DNA of 18,752 nucleotides from JAAZFZ01 sp035647435 (GTDB lineage Bacteria; Bacillota; Clostridia; Oscillospirales; Acutalibacteraceae), in assembly GCA_035647435.1 (NCBI GenBank), contig DASRNM010000079.1, positions 1 to 18,752 of the forward strand, in the 5' to 3' direction. Position numbers and translations under genes: made by a program. This document shows, piece by piece, positions 1-7,983 of the stretch. The notes under the pieces were generated by a model. The model saw only the letters and a program-made list of their open reading frames with translations, ran no database searches and was not told the DNA's origin. Every line of letters starts with the position of its first letter. The stretch's first letter is position 1.

Positions 1-1998
1 ATTAATATTGTCAATGACCAACTTGTTGTCGGTATGTGAGATATAATCAATGGTTTTTTTATAGCTTTCTTTAGTGAACATTGAGGTTGTGTCTGGCAAA
101 TATGCAGGCACGGGGTCTCCATTTAGCATATATATGACACAGGCATAATTTGCTATAATATCAATTTCATCGTCGCCTTTTATCATGCTAATGCTCTTTG
201 AAACCTTATGAATCTCACTATCAGATTTTTGAATATCGCTGTTTTGAGATAAGGGCAAACTAAAGAAACCTGATATTAAAACAAATCTTGCTGCGAAAGC
301 AGATAAAAACAAAATGACAAAAACAGCTTTGGCGATTTTGACAAAATTTCCTAACGACATTCTTATACGGGAACCAGAAAAGTCAATTTGCCTAATATAA
401 TCATCGCAATACAATGTGATCAGTATCATCCCAGGCCAACTGATTTGTATAAAATTCGAGTCCGTACTTCTACCTATATAGTAGTAGAATAGTCCGACTC
501 CTATTAGTGTAACAATAAAGTGAACTGCGCGTCTTTCTACACTCTTGATTTCCCTGTCTACCCTGAGAAACCTTAAATTTCTTATTGCCTTTGTGAAAGA
601 ACAAATATATAAAACTATCAAGAGCAGCCAAGGGTGAACAAATGAAGTTTTATTCATCAAATAACCGAGGCTGTAAAGCTTTGATTGCTCAAACATGATT
701 GTTTGGATGCTGATAAATTCACCGCTACCACTGTAGGAAGTAGCCTGAACGAATGCAAAAGAAAGAGCCAAAGAAACGGCAAGGCCTAGAATGTTTGAGC
801 CTAACACAACCCAGAACTCTTTTTGTCGAATTTTATGGTAGGTTAGAACTAAATATATTCTTAACAAAAAGAATGTTGCTAAAACAATTATCCCGGTGCC
901 AAATTCCCATACAAGTGCAATTGCTCCGATTGCATAACCTAACACAAAAAGCAAATGCCTGCGTTTACTGTATCTGTATTTAATCAGCAGATATCCTACC
1001 AAAATTATCAGCGCAGGGAAAATAAACCTATGAGGTAGGAAGTGCAGATAAAAAATTTGACTAACACCCGACACTGAGAAAACACTTGTAATATAGGCAA
1101 CCGCTAAACTGCCAATTAAAGCAACATTGTTGTTTTCACAAATTCCATAGATAACATAAGCAACCGCACAAACAGAAATGAAGGCGAGTGCCCCCATGAC
1201 AATACTGAAATTCATCATAGTCATGCTGCCGATAGCTTTGAATATTGGCGCGAGCAAATAAGAATAAAAGCCGAACAAAATGTTAAAATCAGCGAACTGA
1301 ATTTGCCCCGAAAAAGCTCTGTAAACGGGGCTAAAATAGTCACTAAAATATCGCCCTTGTACAGCAGACTCGCGAAAATAATCATTGGTAATGTACCCAA
1401 AAGCAATTATGAAAGCGCAAAGAACAAATGTAGTTCCGCTTGCTATATTCATAAACTTTCGGTTATATTTTAGCTTTTCATAAAGCATAATAAGCGCTGA
1501 GTTAAATATAAAAAAGCCTAAAATAAGCAGAGACTGTATCAAAGGGCTTTCGTTTCCAGCTTTAAGTAGCCCAGCAACCTCTCCAGGGTTGCTTGCAACA
1601 ATTGATAGGGTAATGGCACCCATTATGATCATAAACAGCAGTTGAACTGTTTCTGTTCTGTTTTGGAAAAAATAAAAATGGTATTGAAAAAATATTCTAT
1701 GAAAGGATATATAGAAAACTGGAAATAAAGCAACGCCGAAAAAAAATTGCAATTTTTCTGAGGTTTCGGCAACAAAATAAGAAGTGTCAATGTTAAAATA
1801 TCGACTTATTTCTTCAACATTGAGACTGTCCTCATAAAGCTCTAATATTGCAATAATACAAATAGTAAATAACGTAGCAAAAACAAATGTTATTGTCTGA
1901 TTAAAGTTTTTTGCTTCATGGCGTGCAGCATTAACGGCAAGGAATTGCCGTTCATAACTTTTTCTTCGTTTTATTTTAAAAGGAAGTTCTATTGCCAT
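1..1998 (-). CDS. Large polytopic membrane protein, GT-C-like glycosyltransferase candidate (3' end outside window)
   Basis: An open frame of 666 codons runs from an ATG at 1998 to the window edge with no stop, so the C-terminus is missing. The start follows a GAGGGAG ribosome-binding site about 9 bases upstream. The N-terminus is basic (MAIELPFKIKRRKS), and many hydrophobic helices follow from about residue 35 to 580. A more polar segment then starts (about 590-666), probably on the outer face. Residues about 215-257 (GRYFSDYFSPVYRAF, then FNILFGFYSYLLAPIF) resemble the first outer loop and following helix of GT-C-fold membrane glycosyltransferases, which use lipid-linked sugars. That is inference from pattern, not a family assignment. 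The gene follows the ECF genes on the same strand after 379 bases and has its own promoter. It could instead be another large membrane protein of unknown role. Confidence 0.8.
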   Translation of the reverse strand, partial: MAIELPFKIKRRKSYERQFLAVNAARHEAKNFNQTITFVFATLFTICIIAILELYEDSLNVEEISRYFNIDTSYFVAETSEKLQFFFGVALFPVFYISFHRIFFQYHFYFFQNRTETVQLLFMIIMGAITLSIVASNPGEVAGLLKAGNESPLIQSLLILGFFIFNSALIMLYEKLKYNRKFMNIASGTTFVLCAFIIAFGYITNDYFRESAVQGRYFSDYFSPVYRAFSGQIQFADFNILFGFYSYLLAPIFKAIGSMTMMNFSIVMGALAFISVCAVAYVIYGICENNNVALIGSLAVAYITSVFSVSGVSQIFYLHFLPHRFIFPALIILVGYLLIKYRYSKRRHLLFVLGYAIGAIALVWEFGTGIIVLATFFLLRIYLVLTYHKIRQKEFWVVLGSNILGLAVSLALSFAFVQATSYSGSGEFISIQTIMFEQSKLYSLGYLMNKTSFVHPWLLLIVLYICSFTKAIRNLRFLRVDREIKSVERRAVHFIVTLIGVGLFYYYIGRSTDSNFIQISWPGMILITLYCDDYIRQIDFSGSRIRMSLGNFVKIAKAVFVILFLSAFAARFVLISGFFSLPLSQNSDIQKSDSEIHKVSKSISMIKGDDEIDIIANYACVIYMLNGDPVPAYLPDTTSMFTKESYKKTIDYISHTDNKLVIDNIN

Positions 1999-2032
1999 TA
2001 CATTCAGCTCCCTCTCTTAATGTAAGACATCT

Positions 2033-2061
2033 TTTATACTTTATATAACTAATACAGTCAA
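2033..2061 (-). promoter_or_regulatory. Sigma-A promoter of the membrane protein gene
   Basis: On the minus strand, TTGACT (2061-2056) and TATAAA (2038-2033) are separated by exactly 17 bases. Transcription would start near 2026, giving a leader of about 28 bases before the ATG at 1998. Confidence 0.6.
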
Positions 2062-2285
2062 AGTGTGTTAAAAAAACGGAAATTAAACTTTAACTGCAAG
2101 TCCATTTTGTTAAATTAAATGATTATATCCCACCATCTTTTTATTATAATTGATACTTTAAAGAATTATGTCAAAAAATGGAAAATAAAAAATGACCATA
2201 AAAACATTATCATTACTATATCTTGTGAATAAAATGGTTTAAATAATAGTTAAATGTTATTACATTAGATAATTTAAGTTAATTT

Positions 2286-2314
2286 ATTGTATATTATTAC
2301 AAGTTGCTTGTCAA
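2286..2314 (-). promoter_or_regulatory. Consensus sigma-A promoter in the spacer, target unclear
   Basis: On the minus strand, a perfect TTGACA (2314-2309) is followed after exactly 17 bases by TACAAT (2291-2286). A transcript from here would carry about 280 untranslated bases before the membrane protein ATG, or could be a separate small RNA. Confidence 0.5.
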
Positions 2315-2377
2315 ATAGAAATTGTAAATGTCCACTATAAATCAATTACGTTTTTTATGAATATTACACACATTATA

Positions 2378-4024
2378 TTAACTGAAATTTTTTATTACAT
2401 CGTCACATGTGATTGCGTATTTAAATATATGCCTTGCAATTCTGTTTGCAGCTGTTGTATAGAAATAATTATTTGAAAAGAAAACAGAAGGTATATCGCA
2501 CGACACTATTTCTCCGTCAAAAAACAAAGCACATCTGTCGGCGTTTTCTGCCGCAAACTCTATGTCATGAGTTACAATAATGATGGTTAAGCCCTCGTTT
2601 GCAAGGCTTTTTAACATTTGCGAAAAAAGCGATTTTGAGTATGCGTCAATGCCCTTTGTCGGCTCATCAAGCAAAAGGATTTTCGGTTCTTGAAGCAAGA
2701 CCTTTGCAAGAGCACATTTTTGTTGCTCTCCACCGCTTAAATCATAAGGGTGTGTTTCCAACAAATGTACAATGTTAAGCTTGTGCGCAATTGAATTGAT
2801 AATAATTTTTCTCTCACCTATATTGTACCCCATAACATCGCATATTTCTTCAAGGTCTTCTCTTATCGTGCTTTTTATAAAGACTGTAAGTGGGTTTTGA
2901 GGTAGGTATGCAATACAGTTTTTATAAATAGAATTGTTTTTATACTTATTGATGTTTTTGCCTTGTATCAGAATTTTTCCAGTGTAAGCCTTGCTAATGC
3001 CGCTTATAACATTCAGCGCTGTTGTTTTACCTGTTCCGTTGCCCCCGAGAACGCATAAGATTTCATTTTCAAAAACATTTAAGTCAACACCCCTGAGAAT
3101 ATCAGGTGTGTTTTTTTCATATCTGAACCATATATTCTTTAGCTCAACAATTGGTTTTTTCTCAAGGCTATGCGAGGTGGGTAAAACTGAATCTTCACAT
3201 TTATCAAAGATTTTTGAAAGGAACCTTTGCCCATCTCTGACTGTTAAGGGGCAATTGCCATCAACATTTAACCCTTGAAATATTCTCATCGCGCTTGGCA
3301 GCCCCACAGCCATTTTTTGACCTCTGAGCGAAGCCCCGACCGCTTGCGGTTTGCCGCTAAAAACAACTTTGCCGTTGTCCATGAATATAACCCTGTCAGC
3401 TATCGGGAAAACCTCTTCAAGTCGGTGCTCAACAAGTATTATTGTAATCCCAAACTCTCTATTGAGCTTATACAATGCTGAGATAAATTCGCTTGCCGCT
3501 ATTGGGTCAAGCTGGGAGGTGGGCTCGTCAAGAATTAAAACCTTTGGAGACATGGTAAGAATAGATGCAAGGCTTACCATTTGTTTTTGACCGCCCGAAA
3601 GCTCGCTGATACTCTTGTTGAATATTTCTTCAATTCCAAAAAAACCTGCCATTTCAGCAACTTTGCGGCGGATTTCATGTGAGGGGAGCCCCATGTTCTC
3701 TGCACCGAATGCAAGCTCGCCCTTGACAGTGTCACTAACAATTTGTTGCTCCGAGTTTTGGAAAACAAAGCCTATTTCGCATGCGCTTGTATAGTCGTCA
3801 AGCATTGATTGCTCAATTGCGTTGTAGAAAATTTTACCTTTCTTTTCACCAGACGGCGCTAACTCCCGTTTGAGCAATCTTAAAAGTGTTGTTTTCCCGC
3901 AGCCGGATTCACCGAACACAACAAGAAATTCCCCTTGCTTAATATTCAGTGAAATGCCGTCAAGTGCTTTATTTGATTTATTTGGATATTTGAAGCTTAA
4001 ATCTTCAACATGAAAAATTTCCAT
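2378..4024 (-). CDS. ECF transporter ATPase, two EcfA domains fused in one chain
   Basis: This 548-residue protein carries two complete ABC ATPase domains and powers an energy-coupling-factor vitamin or metal importer at the inner face of the membrane. Domain 1 has Walker A GESGCGKTT (38-46), Q-loop Q89, signature LSGGQ (142-146), Walker B VLILDE (162-167) and switch H200. Domain 2 has Walker A GGNGTGKT (327-334), Q376, signature LSGGE (429-433), D453-E454 and H486. Both sites look catalytically intact. EcfA1 and EcfA2 are often separate proteins; here one chain would supply the heterodimer. The ATG at 4024 follows GGAGAG, and the gene overlaps the end of ecfT by 28 bases, so the two are translationally coupled. 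A cobalamin riboswitch controls the unit. The substrate is not shown by this protein. Confidence 0.93.
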   Translation of the reverse strand: MEIFHVEDLSFKYPNKSNKALDGISLNIKQGEFLVVFGESGCGKTTLLRLLKRELAPSGEKKGKIFYNAIEQSMLDDYTSACEIGFVFQNSEQQIVSDTVKGELAFGAENMGLPSHEIRRKVAEMAGFFGIEEIFNKSISELSGGQKQMVSLASILTMSPKVLILDEPTSQLDPIAASEFISALYKLNREFGITIILVEHRLEEVFPIADRVIFMDNGKVVFSGKPQAVGASLRGQKMAVGLPSAMRIFQGLNVDGNCPLTVRDGQRFLSKIFDKCEDSVLPTSHSLEKKPIVELKNIWFRYEKNTPDILRGVDLNVFENEILCVLGGNGTGKTTALNVISGISKAYTGKILIQGKNINKYKNNSIYKNCIAYLPQNPLTVFIKSTIREDLEEICDVMGYNIGERKIIINSIAHKLNIVHLLETHPYDLSGGEQQKCALAKVLLQEPKILLLDEPTKGIDAYSKSLFSQMLKSLANEGLTIIIVTHDIEFAAENADRCALFFDGEIVSCDIPSVFFSNNYFYTTAANRIARHIFKYAITCDDVIKNFS

Positions 4025-4890
4025 TTAATGCTCTCCTTGGCTTTGCAAAATAAGGGCATGAATGACAAAACAATAAAACTGGCGTATGCGGCAATTGAAA
4101 GCGGTGAAAATGCTTTGTAAGATATTGATGGATAAAAATCGAAAGCCAAAGCACCTCTTCCTATCCCGAAAACCGTAAGAAAAGCAAACAGTACACTAAA
4201 ACTAATTGCAATGTAATCTTTTTTTGAAAAGCGGTAAGTATCATAGCTTTTTCTGCCCTTGAGGCCGTAACCCCTTGCTTTCATGGAATTGCTTGTGTCA
4301 ATGGAACTTTCGAGCGCCCATGTTATAAGGCTTGATAGTATTCTCATTGTGCTTTTTGCTTTATCTACATAGCTTTGCGACGAGAACATCCCCATTGTTT
4401 TTTGTGCATTCCTAATTCTTTTTGATTGCTCGGCGAACAGTTTTATATACCTCAACGATAGTGTTAGCATTAATGAGAGTTTTGAAAAAAACCTGCCAAA
4501 AAGAAACAGTGATTTGTCAGTTGTGAGCAGTTCCGAAAGACATCGAAACCAAAAAATAACCGCAATAAGCATGCCTGCGATTTGAGCGCCGTAAAGTATT
4601 GATTCATAATAAACGCTAAGTCCTAAAACAGAAAAAACCAATGTGCTACCATCTCGGGAAAAAATAGGATTTGTTACGGCAATCAGTATAAAAATTGGAA
4701 GGATTATAATAAACTCTTTTAAAAAGACTTTAGCACCTTTTAAATCCGAATAGAATGCCATGCCTGCAACTAATGCTGTTGCCGTCAAAATGGGGTTTGC
4801 AGAAAACATTACAATTAAAAGCTCTGCCGAAAAATAAATCAGCATAGTTAAAGGGTGATATTTTTGTATTGAATTGTTTTGCAAATCCAT
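3997..4890 (-). CDS. ecfT: ECF transporter transmembrane coupling protein EcfT (CbiQ family)
   Basis: This 297-residue membrane protein is the scaffold that links the ATPases to a substrate-binding S component. Hydrophobic helices lie at about 15-45, 57-75, 83-120, 225-245 and 265-283. A long cytoplasmic helical region (about 140-215) carries the coupling motif ARG (205-207, in SMKARGYGLKGRKS). The frame extends upstream to a TTG at 4905, but GGAG sits 9 bases before the ATG at 4890, so I chose that start. The gene is first in the riboswitch-controlled unit and overlaps the fused ATPase gene. No S component or CbiM/CbiN partner is adjacent. The S component must be encoded elsewhere, as in group II ECF systems. 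Confidence 0.9.
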   Translation of the reverse strand: MDLQNNSIQKYHPLTMLIYFSAELLIVMFSANPILTATALVAGMAFYSDLKGAKVFLKEFIIILPIFILIAVTNPIFSRDGSTLVFSVLGLSVYYESILYGAQIAGMLIAVIFWFRCLSELLTTDKSLFLFGRFFSKLSLMLTLSLRYIKLFAEQSKRIRNAQKTMGMFSSQSYVDKAKSTMRILSSLITWALESSIDTSNSMKARGYGLKGRKSYDTYRFSKKDYIAISFSVLFAFLTVFGIGRGALAFDFYPSISYKAFSPLSIAAYASFIVLSFMPLFCKAKESIKWKFFMLKI

Positions 4891-4910
4891 AATATTCAAC
4901 TCCAAAAGGC

Positions 4911-4947
4911 AAAAATAAAAGTACCTTCTTTACGCAAAGAAAGTACT
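4911..4947 (-). terminator. Riboswitch-controlled intrinsic terminator
   Basis: Bases 4947-4936 pair with 4931-4920 (12 pairs, one of them G-U) around the loop GCGT. A U-rich run (TTTATTTT on the minus strand) follows immediately. It lies 20 bases before the ecfT ATG and would stop transcription before the transporter genes. Confidence 0.8.
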
Positions 4948-5038
4948 GCTGAAATTTTATAAAGACAGTTTCACAAAAATTATAATAGTCCTTTTTACAA
5001 ACAGCACACTTTCCGTTTGCCCAAAAGTGTTTTGATTC

Positions 5039-5213
5039 AAAACCGCAAAAGGTATCCTGACTGATGATTTACCGCACTGCGGAGGAAAAAGCGCCTTCTC
5101 GGGTTGCCCCAATGGCAAAATGCTTTTCCGATAATCAAACACAGTAATGGCCGTTGTGTCGGGTTCGCACCGACTTCCCATAATTTGCTGTTATTTTAAC
5201 AGACCACGGTTTT
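5039..5213 (-). ncRNA. Cobalamin (B12) riboswitch aptamer
   Basis: Read on the minus strand, the region shows the conserved cobalamin aptamer blocks in order. These are GGGAAGTCGGTG with GAACCCGAC (about 5179-5157), then GGCCATTACTGT, then GCCATTGG (5116-5109) with GAGAAGGC, then the B12-box form CAGTCAGGATACC (5063-5051). A closing helix pairs AAAACCG (5213-5207) with CGGTTTT (5045-5039), extendable by one C-G pair. A terminator and possible antiterminator follow before ecfT. High cobalamin is expected to reduce transporter expression. Adenosyl- versus aquo/methyl-cobalamin preference cannot be told by eye. Confidence 0.9.
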
Positions 5214-5244
5214 GTTTTTTGATATTTAATTGTATATTAACCTA

Positions 5245-5272
5245 ATTTTAAACCTTTTATCTAATTTGTCAA
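5245..5272 (-). promoter_or_regulatory. Promoter of the riboswitch-ECF unit
   Basis: On the minus strand, a perfect TTGACA (5272-5267) and TAAAAT (5250-5245) are spaced by 16 bases. The transcript would start about 25 bases before the aptamer's closing helix. The -35 box contains the TGA stop codon of the upstream HAD gene (5271-5269). Confidence 0.6.
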
Positions 5273-5991
5273 TTCTTTTCGATTATAATTTTTATTAGTT
5301 GAGTCCAGTCGTTTACGGCACAGTAATTTAGGTTATCCTTTTCGATGAATTCAACCGGTTTTTTCGAGCTAGCATTATAGTGAATAGGGTACATTCCAAC
5401 ACTTGAACTGCCAACAACATCATTAGCAAAGCTATCGCCACAATACCAGCAATCCTCAGCTTTCAAGCCTGTTTTCATAAGAGCAGCCTCAAATATATCA
5501 CTGTAAGGTTTTTTGAATATAAAATCCGCACTTGTGAAAACAAACTCAAAGTTGTTGTTCGGGATATGCCTTTCTATTGCGGCTTTCATTTGTATGCCAC
5601 TCATTACGGTGTTGCTTATAACAGCAGTTCTAATTCCTTCTTGTTCAAGGGTGTTCAGCAACTCATTAATATTTGGAATTATCGCCCTTTCACTGCAATT
5701 GATTGAATCAAAAAGTATGGCCAAGCTTTCAAGGTCGGTTGAATATTCAAGACCTGCCCTATTGATTACATTTTCAATAATAGCGGCAAGCTTAATGTCA
5801 ATTCCGTTTGTGTCAGCCTGCTTTATTCTCTTTAGCAAATCCATTGAAATTTCAAACAAAGACTTCGTGCTTGTTGCGTCGGGGTTGTCTGCCGCAAGTC
5901 TTAGCGCCTCAATTGCTTCGAAAGTGTGAAAGTCACCGTCTGTAAACAATGTTCCCCCAACGTCAAAAATAACTGCCTTAGGCTGCTTCAT
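5269..5991 (-). CDS. HAD-superfamily hydrolase (haloacid dehalogenase-like)
   Basis: This 240-residue soluble HAD protein is probably a small-molecule phosphatase. Motif I is FDVGGTLF with nucleophile D10. The usual general acid two residues later is glycine (G12), a variant seen in part of the family but one that questions normal phosphatase rates. Motif II is S126 (VISNT), motif III K161 (FKKP), and motif IV GDSFAND (185-191). A helical cap lies at about 20-105. The frame extends 21 codons upstream to 6054, but GAGGTG sits 7 bases before the ATG at 5991 and the extension lacks family sequence. It lies upstream of the B12-switched ECF unit on the same strand with no terminator between. A link to cobalamin metabolism is possible but unproven. 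The substrate is unknown. Confidence 0.85.
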   Translation of the reverse strand: MKQPKAVIFDVGGTLFTDGDFHTFEAIEALRLAADNPDATSTKSLFEISMDLLKRIKQADTNGIDIKLAAIIENVINRAGLEYSTDLESLAILFDSINCSERAIIPNINELLNTLEQEGIRTAVISNTVMSGIQMKAAIERHIPNNNFEFVFTSADFIFKKPYSDIFEAALMKTGLKAEDCWYCGDSFANDVVGSSSVGMYPIHYNASSKKPVEFIEKDNLNYCAVNDWTQLIKIIIEKN

Positions 5992-6021
5992 AACACAACA
6001 CCTCGTTAAAAAGTTAAGATA

Positions 6022-6050
6022 ATAATACCATTTTTTACTTAATTTTACAA
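6022..6050 (-). promoter_or_regulatory. Probable promoter of the HAD hydrolase gene
   Basis: On the minus strand, TTGTAA (6050-6045) and TATTAT (6027-6022) are 17 bases apart, about 30 bases before the ATG at 5991. The -35 matches consensus at only four positions. Confidence 0.4.
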
Positions 6051-6090
6051 ACAACTTAATTAAAACATCAGAATTCTGCAGGATAATTTA

Positions 6091-6119
6091 TTGACGAACA
6101 TATATTATTAATGTACAAT
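6091..6119 (+). promoter_or_regulatory. Promoter of the GH2 gene
   Basis: TTGACG (6091-6096) and TACAAT (6114-6119) are spaced by exactly 17 bases. Transcription would begin near 6126, leaving a leader of about 50 bases before the ATG at 6175. It is divergent from the HAD promoter. Confidence 0.6.
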
Positions 6120-6174
6120 TATACTGCAATTGAATAAAGAGGGGATTTCATGCCCCCCTGGAGGGATGGGGAAA

Positions 6175-7923
6175 ATGAAAACTAGATGGTACGACGAGGC
6201 ATGCTCAGGGTCTTCTTTGAGCGAATATCCTCGCCCACAATTCGTTAGAGACGAATGGGAATGTCTTAATGGTGAATACGAATATGCTGTAACAGCTCTA
6301 ACTTCGACTTGCCCAAAGCATTTTGAGGGCAAAATAAGGGTTCCTTTTGCCATTGAAAGCAGGCTTTCGGGTGTTAAAAAAAAGCTCAAGCCGAACAAGA
6401 TTTTATGGTACAAACGAAGCTTTGAGGTAAACAAAGATTGGCTTGAAAAAAGAGTCCTTTTAAATTTTGGTGCGGTTGACTGGCATTGCTGGGTTTTTGT
6501 CAACGGTACTCGAGTCGGGCATCATTCGGGCGGTTATTGCCCTTTTAGCATTGATATTACCGATTTTGTCAATGAAACAGACAATACTTTAGTTGTAAAG
6601 GTTTATGACCCGACAGATTCAGGCTGGCAGCAGCGAGGCAAACAGGTCTTAAAACCGCATGGGATTTGGTACACCTCAGCCACGGGAATATGGCAGACTG
6701 TATGGCTTGAAGTTGTTGATGAGTGCAGAATCGAAGAAATAAAGCTGACTCCCAACATTGATGATTCGATACTTAAGATTAAAGCTGACCTTTCGCGCAA
6801 CAAAGGCACAAGGCTTGTCGCAAATGTTTATGAAAACGAGAAATTGATTTTTTCGGGTGATATAAAAAACGAGGATTGCATTGAAATCAGCAACCCAATT
6901 CTTTGGAGCCCAGAAAATCCGTTTCTATATGACATTCATTTTGAACTTTATTGTGGCAATGAGCTGCGCGACAAAGTGAAAAGTTATTTTGGAATGAGAA
7001 AATTTAGCGTAGGCAAAGATAAGTCGGGGTTGCCAAGGCTTATGCTTAACAACAAACCGTATTTTCAATGCGGTATTCTTGACCAGGGTTACTGGTCTGA
7101 CGGAGTGATGACACCACCCACGGACGAGGCAATGGTTTATGATATTCAGACAATGAAAAACCTTGGCTTTAATATGATAAGAAAGCACATTAAGGTTGAG
7201 CCTTTGAGATGGTACTACCATTGCGACAGAATCGGTATGATTGTGTGGCAGGATATGATCAGTGGCGGGGAATATATAGGCAATTTGCTTGCTGGTATTT
7301 TGCCCAATTTGGGCATTACCATCAAAGACAGTGCTTATAATATGTTTAAGCGAAGTGAAAGAACATGGCGTGACTTTTTCGAAAAAGAGCTTTTTGAAAT
7401 GATAGATACTTTATATAATTGCCCGTCAATTGCTTGTTGGGTTCCGTTTAATGAAGGGTGGGGCCAATTCGATTCAATAAGAATTGCCGATGCAGTCAAG
7501 GCTTATGACCCTGATAGGTTAGTCGACCATGCGAGCGGTTGGTATGACCGGGGCGGGGGAGATTTAAAAAGCGTCCACAGATACATTTTGCCCGTGAGAA
7601 AGCCAAAAAAAGATGAACGCCCGTTTGTTTTGAGTGAGTTTGGTGGATACAGCAGAATTGTTAACGCTCATGTATGGAACAAGCGCAAGAGCTTTGGATA
7701 CAAAATGTATAAAGATAAACGATCTTTAACCAAATCATACAAAAAGCTCATGGAAAAGCAGATAATTCCATTGATTGAAAAGGGTTTAAGCGCAACAGTC
7801 TATACGCAGCTGAGCGATGTTGAGTTTGAGGTTAATGGTTTTTTGACCTATGACAGAGAGGTTTTAAAAATAGACGAAGATGTCATTAAGGAGTTAAATG
7901 ACAGGATTTTATCAATGATATAA
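6175..7923 (+). CDS. Glycoside hydrolase family 2 enzyme (beta-galactosidase/beta-glucuronidase type)
   Basis: This 582-residue retaining glycosidase has the three-part GH2 layout. An N-terminal jelly-roll sugar-binding domain spans about 1-170 (WECLNGEYEY, LNFGAVDWHCWVFVNG), an immunoglobulin-like domain about 170-265, and a TIM barrel the rest. The acid/base is E427 in PFNEGWGQ and the nucleophile E488 in LSEFGGYS; both are present. No signal peptide is visible, so it should act in the cytoplasm on imported glycosides. The exact sugar cannot be read from sequence. The frame opens at a TTG at 6130 and an ATG at 6166, but GGAGGG at 6160-6165 is 9 bases before the ATG at 6175, which I chose. 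A WYL regulator follows on the same strand and may control it. Confidence 0.93.
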   Translation: MKTRWYDEACSGSSLSEYPRPQFVRDEWECLNGEYEYAVTALTSTCPKHFEGKIRVPFAIESRLSGVKKKLKPNKILWYKRSFEVNKDWLEKRVLLNFGAVDWHCWVFVNGTRVGHHSGGYCPFSIDITDFVNETDNTLVVKVYDPTDSGWQQRGKQVLKPHGIWYTSATGIWQTVWLEVVDECRIEEIKLTPNIDDSILKIKADLSRNKGTRLVANVYENEKLIFSGDIKNEDCIEISNPILWSPENPFLYDIHFELYCGNELRDKVKSYFGMRKFSVGKDKSGLPRLMLNNKPYFQCGILDQGYWSDGVMTPPTDEAMVYDIQTMKNLGFNMIRKHIKVEPLRWYYHCDRIGMIVWQDMISGGEYIGNLLAGILPNLGITIKDSAYNMFKRSERTWRDFFEKELFEMIDTLYNCPSIACWVPFNEGWGQFDSIRIADAVKAYDPDRLVDHASGWYDRGGGDLKSVHRYILPVRKPKKDERPFVLSEFGGYSRIVNAHVWNKRKSFGYKMYKDKRSLTKSYKKLMEKQIIPLIEKGLSATVYTQLSDVEFEVNGFLTYDREVLKIDEDVIKELNDRILSMI

Positions 7924-7983
7924 AATATAAAAACACTTAAATATTAAACGGTATAATGGGGGACGATACGTTAATATAAATCT

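Larger units (their letters stand above)
1999..2377. other. AT-rich intergenic spacer with two promoter-like elements and no gene
   Basis: This 379-base spacer lies between two minus-strand genes. I see no open frame with a ribosome-binding site and no GC-rich hairpin that would end the ECF transcript. What it holds is the proximal promoter at 2033-2061, a second consensus promoter at 2286-2314, and very AT-rich sequence between them. Confidence 0.6.

Noticed and set aside
753..983. A short plus-strand frame, and a minus frame at 1221-1406
   Set aside because: Both fall in other frames of the continuous 666-codon membrane protein frame.
2143..2174. A further minus-strand TTGACA and TATAAT pair in the spacer
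   Set aside because: The spacing is 20 bases, too long for a normal sigma-A promoter.
4957..5181. A 74-codon open frame on the minus strand
   Set aside because: It lies across the cobalamin riboswitch aptamer and expression platform. The conserved RNA blocks explain the sequence, and it has no ribosome-binding site.
5513..5929. A 138-codon hydrophobic-looking frame on the plus strand
   Set aside because: It is antisense to the HAD hydrolase, whose motifs are intact. No promoter or ribosome-binding site supports it.
6108..6503. A 131-codon minus-strand frame over the GH2 start
   Set aside because: It is antisense to the N-terminal GH2 domain and covers the GH2 promoter and ribosome-binding site.
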